Shown here one piece after another: positions 1 to 6,479 of a stretch of DNA of 14,615 nt; positions within the stretch are counted from its first letter, which is position 1; every line of letters starts with the position of its first letter. The notes beneath the pieces were generated by a model that saw only the letters and a program-made list of their open reading frames with translations, was not told the DNA's origin and did not search any database. A program made the translations under genes and the position numbers. The stretch is from Flavobacterium psychrophilum (GTDB taxonomy: Bacteria > Bacteroidota > Bacteroidia > Flavobacteriales > Flavobacteriaceae): assembly GCA_945878515.1 (NCBI GenBank), contig CAMCTL010000079.1, positions 1-14,615 on the forward strand, given 5' to 3'.

Positions 1-19
1 TTTTTATGAGCAGTTTATC

Positions 20-48
20 TTGTTATTCCATTTTATTTATTAGATTTG
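20..48 (+). promoter_or_regulatory. Bacteroidetes-type promoter for the PLP-enzyme operon
   Basis: A TTG at 20-22 (-33 element) is followed after 18 bases by TAGATTTG at 41-48, matching the Bacteroidetes -7 consensus TAnnTTTG. Transcription would begin near 52-56, leaving a leader of about 45 bases before the ATG at 98. It probably drives the fused PLP enzyme and at least the first small STAS-like gene, which starts only 6 bases after it. Confidence 0.6.
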
Positions 49-97
49 GTTAATAATAATGATAACCCCTAATCTATTAACTTAATCACCTACTATT

Positions 98-2509
98 ATG
101 GCAAAAATTAAACATACGAGTACTTATGATGTAATTGATCATGTCGCTACAACCGCCAAGAAAAAGAAAGTCATGCACCTTTCTTCTCAGGGAGAACAAT
201 TCAACGGTGAGTTTTTAAATATAAACGACAGAGAGTTAATTAATTTTGGTACCTGTGGTTACTTGGGCTTAGAAAAGCATCCTCATATTCTAGCTAAAAG
301 TCATGAGTTACTAGACCGATATGGTACACATTTTTCTATTTCAAGAACTTATGTAAAAGCGTCCTATCAAGATCAATTAGAAAATTTACTGAGTAAGATT
401 TATGATAATCATCCAGTGGTGACCTTTACTTCAACATCTGTTGGATCCCAATCGGTAATTGGAACAATTATCCAACCTAGCGATTTAATCATTTTAGATC
501 AACAAGTACATTACAGCGTGCAGTATCCTTGTCAACATGCAAAATTGCAGGGTACAATGGTAAAAATGATTCGCCATAATAGCATGGAAATGTTAGAAGA
601 ATTCATCAAAAGAGGCTACAACCTATATGATAAAATTTGGTACATGGCCGATGGAGTATTTTCTATGTATGGCGATATGCCTCCAAAAAACGATCTTCTT
701 TATTTATTAGAAAAGTATCCAAAGCTTCATTTGTATTTTGATGATGCCCACGGTGTGGCATGGACTGGCAAAAATGGGTCTGGAAGTATATTTGAACATT
801 TCAAGCACAGTGAAAGGGTAATTGTCATGAGTACTATGGCCAAAGGTTTTGGTTGCATTGGCGGAATTGCTATTTTTAATGATCCAGAAATGCATAGAAA
901 AGTTAATATTTATGGAGGAATTCTTGCCTATACGCATCCTTTGTCTCCGTCAAATGTAGGTGCATCCATTGGATCTGCTGAGCTCATGCTTTCTGATACC
1001 ATTTACGAGTATCAAAAAGAGTTGAAAGACTCGATGGCGTATTTGAACGCAAAATTAGAAGAACTCAATTTGCCAAATACTTCCTCAAACGAAACGCCAA
1101 TTTATTTTATAGGTACTGGCTCAGTGAAGGTAGCTCAAAATCTGGTTCAACGTGTTTTGGCCGACGGTTTGTATGTAAATACAGCAACGTTCCCCGTCGT
1201 ACCCAATGATAAAACAGGATTGAGATTCACCATGACCAGACACAATACTAAAGAACATATCGATCAGTTGGTCAGTTCGATAGGTAAAAACTTTCCTATT
1301 GCTGTTGCCGAAGAAAATGAAGATTTAGAGAAGATTTATAAAACATTTAATGTTCCTTTCAAAGGTAAAAATAGTGTTAAAACTGCAGCAACATCAAAAG
1401 TTATTGTTGAAACATATAGCAGTATTAGTGAAATAGATGTTCATTTATGGAATTATTTATTCAAAGACAATGGCAGTTATTCTCATAGTGGCTTGTGTTG
1501 CCTAGAAGAAATATTTTCTAATAACGACAAAATCGAAGAAAATTGGGACTTTCATTATATCATCATTAAAGATGAAAACAACGACATATTATTAGCAACA
1601 TTTTTCACAAGTGCGCTTTATAAAGATGATATGTTGTCCTTAGAAAATATTTCGAGGCAAATAGAAAAACAACGAGAGCAAGATCCTTACTATTTATGTT
1701 CAAAAACATTGGCAATGGGTTCTTTGTTTACCGAAGGTGATCATTTGTTTATTAATGAAAAACATCCATTAGTAGAAGAGGCTTTTGCTGGATTTTTTAC
1801 TGAGATCGAAAAATTAAAAAAAGCTACTGCAGCTACAGTGGTACTTTTGCGAGATTTTCAAACGGATTTTAAATTTATGGAACGTTTCGAAAATGAAGGT
1901 TTTGTAAAAATAAACATGCCGAATGTGAATATAATTCCAATTCAAAGCTGGAAAACAAACGAAGAATTTTTGGAACAGATTCCTTCAAAAAATAACAAAA
2001 GAAATATCGAAAGATATGTTTTGAAATTCGAAGATCAATTCGATATTTCCTTCAAGAACACAATAACTAGTGCGGAAGCTAAACATTACTACAGTCTATT
2101 TTTAAATGTAAAAAAGGACAATCATGCAGTTAATTATTTTAAATATCCAGCTAAGATAACCGAAATACTTTCTAAATATGACGATTGGGAATTTATGGAT
2201 ATTAAAGTAAAAGGCGGCGACGAGACCATTTGTTGCGTTTGGTCTTTTAGAGGCGACAAGCATTATTCTCCCTTAATTATGGGGTTAAATTATGAGTATG
2301 TCGAATCAATGAATCTGTATAAACAAGCCATTTTTCAATTGGTTAAAAGAGCAAATTCTTTAGATAAAGAAAAAGTATTTTTAGGCTATTCTGCCGATTA
2401 TGAAAAACAAAAGTATGGAGCCAATACCGTTCCGTTATATGCTTTTATTAAATTAGACGATACTTTTAATATGGATTTAATAGAGTCAATGTCTAACATA
2501 AAAAAATGA
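98..2509 (+). CDS. Fused alpha-oxoamine synthase-like PLP enzyme / GNAT-type N-acyltransferase
   Basis: This 803-residue protein has two parts. Residues ~25-400 form a fold-type I PLP enzyme of the alpha-oxoamine synthase family (BioF, KBL, serine palmitoyltransferase, CqsA). Family members condense an amino acid with an acyl-CoA and release CO2. Visible family residues are the ring-stacking His138 (DQQVHYS), the cofactor aspartate and histidine D215/H218 (YFDDAHG) and the Schiff-base lysine K249 (STMAKGFGCIGG). After a linker, residues ~430-800 look like a FemAB/GNAT-6 acyltransferase, with the basic patch KNNKRNIER near 630. Ordinary family members are about 400 residues and lack this second half. 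No signal peptide or membrane segment is seen, so it is cytoplasmic. The substrate cannot be read from sequence: an acylated amino-ketone, a sulfonolipid or sphingolipid precursor, or a CqsA-like signal are all possible. The PLP-domain call is firm; the acyltransferase call is moderate. Confidence 0.85.
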   Translation: MAKIKHTSTYDVIDHVATTAKKKKVMHLSSQGEQFNGEFLNINDRELINFGTCGYLGLEKHPHILAKSHELLDRYGTHFSISRTYVKASYQDQLENLLSKIYDNHPVVTFTSTSVGSQSVIGTIIQPSDLIILDQQVHYSVQYPCQHAKLQGTMVKMIRHNSMEMLEEFIKRGYNLYDKIWYMADGVFSMYGDMPPKNDLLYLLEKYPKLHLYFDDAHGVAWTGKNGSGSIFEHFKHSERVIVMSTMAKGFGCIGGIAIFNDPEMHRKVNIYGGILAYTHPLSPSNVGASIGSAELMLSDTIYEYQKELKDSMAYLNAKLEELNLPNTSSNETPIYFIGTGSVKVAQNLVQRVLADGLYVNTATFPVVPNDKTGLRFTMTRHNTKEHIDQLVSSIGKNFPIAVAEENEDLEKIYKTFNVPFKGKNSVKTAATSKVIVETYSSISEIDVHLWNYLFKDNGSYSHSGLCCLEEIFSNNDKIEENWDFHYIIIKDENNDILLATFFTSALYKDDMLSLENISRQIEKQREQDPYYLCSKTLAMGSLFTEGDHLFINEKHPLVEEAFAGFFTEIEKLKKATAATVVLLRDFQTDFKFMERFENEGFVKINMPNVNIIPIQSWKTNEEFLEQIPSKNNKRNIERYVLKFEDQFDISFKNTITSAEAKHYYSLFLNVKKDNHAVNYFKYPAKITEILSKYDDWEFMDIKVKGGDETICCVWSFRGDKHYSPLIMGLNYEYVESMNLYKQAIFQLVKRANSLDKEKVFLGYSADYEKQKYGANTVPLYAFIKLDDTFNMDLIESMSNIKK

Positions 2510-2515
2510 TGAAAT

Positions 2516-2905
2516 ATGACAGAATTAGCGAATGAATTTATGCAATTTTGGATTGCTGATGGGATTTTGTACAGCAAATTTACTCATAAAACAACTTTTG
2601 ATTTGGATGTCATTAAAAAATTAATCGAAATGCGACATACCATTTCGGGTAATGTCAATCAATATTGGTTTTACGATGTTAGAAATGCAAGTAGTTTCCC
2701 TAAAGAATGCCGGGAGTATGTAGACCTGTATGGTCAGGATTTTTTATTTGCTTCCGCATTAGTTATCAATTCACACATTCAAAAATTTCTCTTCAATGCT
2801 TATCTAAAATTAAAAAAACCAAAAATTCCGTTTCAGGCTTTCACAAATGAAGAAAAAGCAGTGGCATGGTTAAATGAAATAAAAGCGCAAAATACAATGC
2901 GATAA
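2516..2905 (+). CDS. STAS-like small protein, paralogue 1 of 4
   Basis: A cytoplasmic protein of 129 residues, starting 6 bases after the stop of the fused PLP enzyme and so almost certainly co-transcribed with it. It is the most divergent of four tandem paralogues. It keeps the shared skeleton: an N-terminal FWIADGI strand, a helix around IKKLIEMR, the YDVRN strand, VINSHIQKFLF and the C-terminal FTNEEKAVAWL helix. The alternating strands and helices and the length suggest a SpoIIAA/STAS-type fold, and the family resembles what I recall as DUF7793 of Bacteroidetes. It has no catalytic motif. Where its sisters read T/S-x-x-x-x-AR-x-Y it has FPKECREYVDLYG, so it may have a different partner. 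Function unknown. Confidence 0.8.
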   Translation: MTELANEFMQFWIADGILYSKFTHKTTFDLDVIKKLIEMRHTISGNVNQYWFYDVRNASSFPKECREYVDLYGQDFLFASALVINSHIQKFLFNAYLKLKKPKIPFQAFTNEEKAVAWLNEIKAQNTMR

Positions 2906-2942
2906 TTAGAAAGTAATTAAAAGCAAAAAATATTTTTTTGAG

Positions 2943-3341
2943 ATGGATGAAATTGATAACGATTTACTACGAGTATGGTTTGAAAATGGTATTGCGTATA
3001 TAGAATTTAAAAAAGACACAATTTTAGACCTACAGGCCATCAAGCAAACTTTAGAAATGACAAGAAAATTTTTGGTTAAAGGAAACGAATATGTATTATG
3101 CGACATTACCAATTTAAAAACAGTTACTACCCAGGCCAGACAATATGCAGCACAACAAGATTACAAGTATATTTATGCCCGTGCAATCATAGTTAACTCT
3201 TATTTTACCAAATTCTTATTTACATCTTTTGTAAAATTTAGTAAACCTGCTTTGCCGTTTGCCTTTTTTACAAGTAAAGAAAAAGCTGTAGAATGGTTGA
3301 ATAAATTAAAAGAACAAAATACATCGAGCCAATCAATATAA
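2943..3341 (+). CDS. STAS-like small protein, paralogue 2 of 4
   Basis: A soluble protein of 132 residues, 37 bases after paralogue 1. It shares with paralogues 3 and 4 the segments VWFENGI, KDTILDL, a KQTLEM helix, CDITNLK and FFTSKEKAVEWLN, and shares VNSYFTKFLF exactly with paralogue 3. The QARQYAAQ helix is nearly the same as in paralogue 4. No signal peptide, membrane segment or enzyme motif is present. The fold is probably STAS-like, that is, a small protein that binds another protein or is phosphorylated on Ser/Thr. The specific role is unknown; its place between a biosynthetic enzyme and a histidine kinase suggests signalling. Confidence 0.8.
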   Translation: MDEIDNDLLRVWFENGIAYIEFKKDTILDLQAIKQTLEMTRKFLVKGNEYVLCDITNLKTVTTQARQYAAQQDYKYIYARAIIVNSYFTKFLFTSFVKFSKPALPFAFFTSKEKAVEWLNKLKEQNTSSQSI

Positions 3342-3496
3342 AATGGAGCAATTTTTTATTTTGAAGACTATGAATGAATTATATGAGAGAAAATAACAAA
3401 GATATATGTAATAAAAAATAATATTTACTGTAGCAATAGTCAACATGTATTAAAATGGGCGCAGTATACTAAGATGCGAAAAAAAGATTGTTGGAT
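3342..3496. other. AT-rich spacer between paralogues 2 and 3
   Basis: A spacer of 155 bases with no open frame of note and no recognisable TAnnTTTG promoter or terminator. Parts weakly resemble the spacer after paralogue 3: an A/T-rich GAGAGAAAA or GAAAGAAAA stretch in the first half and a short GGGCGCA or AGGTGCA motif in the second. This suggests the duplicated unit included the spacer, but the match is by eye only. Confidence 0.35.
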
Positions 3497-3895
3497 ATGA
3501 AAAAATTTAAAAATGATTTAGCAGAAGTCTGGTTTGAAGATGGCATCTTGTTTTTAAAATTTCAGAAAGACACGATATTAGACCTTGAAACCATGAAGCA
3601 AACGATAGCACTTAGAGATAAATTTACTGTTGACGAAAATAAATATGTGCTCGTCGACATTTCGAACCTCAAAAGTCTTAACAACGAAGCAAGACTGTAC
3701 GGAAGTATAAACGGTCACAAGCTGATGTATGCGTGTGCAGTATTAGTTAATTCTTATTTTACCAAATTCCTTTTTATGTCTTATATAAAATTTAGTAAAC
3801 CTAATGTGCCATTCGTCTTTTTTACAAGTAAAGAAAAAGCGATAGAATGGTTGAATGAATTAAAATCACAATACTTGTTAAGGCAATCAACATAA
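3497..3895 (+). CDS. STAS-like small protein, paralogue 3 of 4
   Basis: A protein of 132 residues. I place the start at the ATG at 3497 (MKKFKNDLAEVWF). The reading frame is open back to a TTG at 3488, but the ATG aligns with the starts of paralogues 2 and 4. It shares KDTILDLE, VNSYFTKFLF and FFTSKEKAIEWLNELK with paralogue 2. In the otherwise conserved ARxYAAQ helix it differs, reading ARLYGSINGHK. A gap of 155 bases separates it from paralogue 2, much longer than the gap upstream of paralogue 2, so a separate promoter or a processing site is possible, although I see no clear TAnnTTTG. Function unknown; the fold is probably STAS-like. Confidence 0.8.
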   Translation: MKKFKNDLAEVWFEDGILFLKFQKDTILDLETMKQTIALRDKFTVDENKYVLVDISNLKSLNNEARLYGSINGHKLMYACAVLVNSYFTKFLFMSYIKFSKPNVPFVFFTSKEKAIEWLNELKSQYLLRQST

Positions 3896-3903
3896 AATAG
3901 CTC

Positions 3904-3922
3904 AGTTTTTCGCCTAAAAACT
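3904..3922. repeat. Short inverted repeat after paralogue 3
   Basis: AGTTTTT (3904-3910) and AAAAACT (3916-3922) are perfect complements around the 5-base loop CGCCT, 8 bases after the stop codon of paralogue 3. The stem is AU-rich and has no T-run after it, so a weak attenuator or an RNA-stability element is more likely than a full terminator. Confidence 0.3.
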
Positions 3923-4054
3923 AGTAATAAGTTATTTGAAAGAAAACAGATAAGTAAAGACAATTAAATTAAAAAAGAATATTCTATCTAGGATTAATAG
4001 GTACTTATTAAAGTAGGTGCATTATGGTGAGAAACTAGAAGATAATTATTGTAT

Positions 4055-4444
4055 ATGAAAGAAATTGAAAATGATTATATGAAATTTTGGTTTGAAGATG
4101 GTATTCTATTTTCAAAATTTCAGCAAGACACTATATTAGACATTGAAGCTGTTAAACAAACAATAGAAATGAGAGAACAAATTTCAGTTGAAAAAAGTCA
4201 ATATTGGTTATACGACATTACAAACATGAAAAGTGTTACCAACGAAGCCAGACAATACGCAGCACAACATGGTCACGATCTTATATACGCCTGTGCTGGT
4301 TTAGTGGATTCTTATGTTACTAAATTCATATTTACATCCTATAAGAAATTTGGCACACCTGATTTTCCATTTGCCTTTTTTACAGATAAAGAAAAAGCTG
4401 TTAAATGGTTATCCGAAATAAAAGCAAAAAATGAGGCAGTTTAA
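4055..4444 (+). CDS. STAS-like small protein, paralogue 4 of 4
   Basis: A protein of 129 residues starting at the ATG at 4055 (MKEIENDYMKFWF). The frame extends two codons upstream to a TTG at 4049, but the ATG matches the sister genes. It combines features of the others: QDTILDIE and FFTDKEKAVKWLSE as in 2 and 3, and YWLYDITN, close to the YWFYDVRN of paralogue 1. Where the others have VNS it has VDSYVTKFIF. It is the last small gene before the hybrid histidine kinase, 77 bases downstream, which makes it the best candidate for a direct kinase partner. No known catalytic residues; function unknown. Confidence 0.8.
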   Translation: MKEIENDYMKFWFEDGILFSKFQQDTILDIEAVKQTIEMREQISVEKSQYWLYDITNMKSVTNEARQYAAQHGHDLIYACAGLVDSYVTKFIFTSYKKFGTPDFPFAFFTDKEKAVKWLSEIKAKNEAV

Positions 4445-4521
4445 TCATTTTAAATGAGTTGTTTTCTAAAAGAGTGTATATAATTAGGTTTATAAGTTGA
4501 ATCAAAAAAACTAAAAAGTAA

Positions 4522-6021
4522 ATGGATAAACTAGAAGAAATATTGGCTTTGGTTCGTTCTATAAACGAAGATGAATTTCGGATGCAACTTACTAATGGAA
4601 ATAGTTTAGAAGATGTTCATAAAGAATTACATTTTTTAGCTAAGAAAATGGATTCTAAAAAGAAAAGAACTGATATAATTATAGAACAGATTTCAAATAT
4701 TTATGCAGGAGATTTTTTCAGTTTTTTACCAATTTCCGAACATCAAGATGAATTAGATGTCTTCTGCATGGGATTTAACACCTATGTCGAAGAATTACAA
4801 GCCGTTATGGTCTCTAAAAATTTATTAGAAGCCAGTAATGAAAAGTTACAAGAAGAAAAACAGCGTTCTGAGCATTTGGCTAGAGCTAGGGATGAATTCC
4901 TCTCTAGCATGAGTCACGAAATTCGTACACCACTAAACGGTATTTTGGGATTCACGGATTTGTTATTAAAAAATCCTGCTTTAGACGCTGAAAGCAAAAA
5001 GCAATTGGACTATATAATGATGTCGGGAGATATTCTTTTGGTGATTATTAATGATATTTTGGATTTGGCAAAAATTGAGTCGGGACAAATTACACTTTAT
5101 GAAAAACCTTTCGAATTATCAAAACTGATCCAGCTAGTTTATGATGCTTTTAGTATGAAGATTCAGGAGAAAGATCTCAGTTTTGAAACTTCAATCGATA
5201 AAAAAATTCCTGCCATAGTTAATGGTGATTCTGTGCGTGTTGCTCAAATATTATTTAATTTGATTAGTAACGCAGTTAAGTTTACCCCTATAAAAGGTAA
5301 GATTATGTTGAAAATTGATTTTGAGAAAGAAGACAAAAAGTTTTACTATATAAACATAGTGGTAGAGGATAGTGGTATCGGAATTTCTGCAGACCGGATT
5401 GATGCTATCTTCGAACCATTTATACAAGTAAGCGATGACACAGCTAGAAAGTATGGCGGCACAGGATTGGGATTAACAATCATCAAGAAAATCATCAATA
5501 TGATGAATGGAAGAATCGAAGTCAAAAGCGAGCTTGATTTAGGAACAAAATTTATGGTGCATTTACCTTTTACTAAAGAAAGCAGTATTCCAACTAATTC
5601 AGAATTGGTTGTTGCAAACGATGATTCTGAACTTTTCGTCAGTAAAAACAAAATAGTAAAAGTTCTTTTAGCAGAGGATAACAAGATTAATCAACTTTTG
5701 GCTCAAAAAGTGCTTTCAAATTATAATTTTGACTGTGTCACTGTAGAAAATGGAAGCTTGGCAGTCGACGCAGTAATTAACGAAAATTTCGATATTATCT
5801 TAATGGACATCATGATGCCTATCATGGATGGATATGAAGCTACGTCAATAATTCGCAATTTAACTGACGAAACTAAAAAAAATATTCCAATCATTGCTTT
5901 AACAGCGGTTGTGACTGGTCCTATTATCGAAGACTGTGCGAAAGCGGGAATGAACAGTTACTTGTCAAAGCCTTTTGCTTCAGAAGAGTTATACAAAGCA
6001 ATAACAAAATTAGTTTATTGA
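4522..6021 (+). CDS. Soluble hybrid histidine kinase (HAMP-like x2, HisKA, HATPase, REC)
   Basis: A 499-residue cytoplasmic sensor kinase with a fused receiver. Two HAMP-like segments, ~4-43 and ~53-95 (second with YAGDF...DELDVFCMGFN), lead through a coiled coil (~96-125) into the HisKA domain. The phospho-accepting histidine is H132 (SHEIRTPLNG). The ATPase domain shows the N box (LFNLISNAVKF), G1 (EDSGIGIS), F box (FEPF) and G2 (GGTGLGLT). The receiver (~383-499) has the acidic pair AED, phospho-acceptor D429 (ILMDIMMP), the LTA threonine and the SKPF lysine. No transmembrane segment, PAS or periplasmic domain exists, so the input must be cytoplasmic, perhaps a protein such as the STAS-like neighbours. 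There is no output domain; phosphate presumably passes to a protein elsewhere. All catalytic residues look intact. Confidence 0.93.
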   Translation: MDKLEEILALVRSINEDEFRMQLTNGNSLEDVHKELHFLAKKMDSKKKRTDIIIEQISNIYAGDFFSFLPISEHQDELDVFCMGFNTYVEELQAVMVSKNLLEASNEKLQEEKQRSEHLARARDEFLSSMSHEIRTPLNGILGFTDLLLKNPALDAESKKQLDYIMMSGDILLVIINDILDLAKIESGQITLYEKPFELSKLIQLVYDAFSMKIQEKDLSFETSIDKKIPAIVNGDSVRVAQILFNLISNAVKFTPIKGKIMLKIDFEKEDKKFYYINIVVEDSGIGISADRIDAIFEPFIQVSDDTARKYGGTGLGLTIIKKIINMMNGRIEVKSELDLGTKFMVHLPFTKESSIPTNSELVVANDDSELFVSKNKIVKVLLAEDNKINQLLAQKVLSNYNFDCVTVENGSLAVDAVINENFDIILMDIMMPIMDGYEATSIIRNLTDETKKNIPIIALTAVVTGPIIEDCAKAGMNSYLSKPFASEELYKAITKLVY

Positions 6022-6054
6022 ATATAATCATGTTTTAAAGCAATAAAAATAAGA

Positions 6055-6381
6055 ATGAACCTGAAAAACTCCCAACTAACCGTTGATAATTGGATCAAAG
6101 AGCATGGTGTTCGATACTTCAACGAACTCACAAATATGGCACAGTTAACCGAAGAAGTAGGAGAAGTAGCCAGAATTATAGCTCGTCGATACGGTGAACA
6201 ATCCGAAAAAGAAAGCGACAAAAACAAAGACCTTGGCGAAGAATTGGCCGATGTGGTTTTCGTGGTTTTATGCCTAGCCAATCAAACTGGAATAGATTTA
6301 CAAGCTGCTTTCGACAAGAAAATGGATTTAAAATCAGTGCGAGACAAAGACCGACACAAAAACAATGAGAAATTAAAATAA
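6055..6381 (+). CDS. MazG-like nucleotide pyrophosphohydrolase
   Basis: A small all-helical protein of 108 residues of the MazG/dUTPase-like superfamily. Family members hydrolyse nucleoside triphosphates to monophosphate and pyrophosphate and may clean up non-canonical nucleotides. The metal-binding pattern is visible: EEVGE (LTEEVGEVARIIARR) in the first core helix and EELADVVF in the next, supplying the E-x-x-E and E-x-x-D groups that hold magnesium. The length fits the single-domain YpjD-like type rather than two-domain MazG of enterobacteria. It starts 33 bases after the kinase and lies 98 bases before aroA. I associate a mazG-like gene next to aroA and queA with Flavobacteriaceae in general, so it probably belongs with the housekeeping genes and not with the signalling block. 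Confidence 0.85.
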   Translation: MNLKNSQLTVDNWIKEHGVRYFNELTNMAQLTEEVGEVARIIARRYGEQSEKESDKNKDLGEELADVVFVVLCLANQTGIDLQAAFDKKMDLKSVRDKDRHKNNEKLK

Positions 6382-6472
6382 TTATGAATTGTGAATTATA
6401 AATTATGAATTATAAATGAGTAGTACTAAATTGCGCACTCAAATCATAACACATAACGCACAACCCATAACG
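6382..6472. repeat. Low-complexity intergenic repeats before aroA
   Basis: Two degenerate tandem stretches fill most of the gap between the pyrophosphohydrolase and aroA. The first (6382-6418) repeats units like GAATTATGAATT with small changes. The second (about 6444-6472) repeats ACATAACGCACAACCCATAACG-like units. Similar text is familiar from intergenic DNA of Flavobacteriaceae. I see no promoter consensus here, so aroA may be transcribed from upstream. Confidence 0.6.
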
Positions 6473-6479
6473 CCAAACC

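Noticed and set aside
98..2509. Calling the PLP enzyme CqsA, BioF or serine palmitoyltransferase by name
   Set aside because: The family is clear but the substrate-specific residues cannot be judged by eye, and the fused C-terminal domain is absent from those enzymes.
3488..3496. TTG start codons for STAS-like paralogues 3 (3488) and 4 (4049)
   Set aside because: Internal ATG codons three and two codons later align with the start of paralogue 2.
2516..4444. Tandem repeats as a CRISPR array or mobile element
   Set aside because: The repeats are diverged protein-coding genes with no short identical repeats, no terminal inverted repeats and no transposase.
5346..5684. Minus-strand frame of 112 codons inside the histidine kinase
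   Set aside because: Lies wholly opposite conserved kinase motifs and has no coding features of its own.
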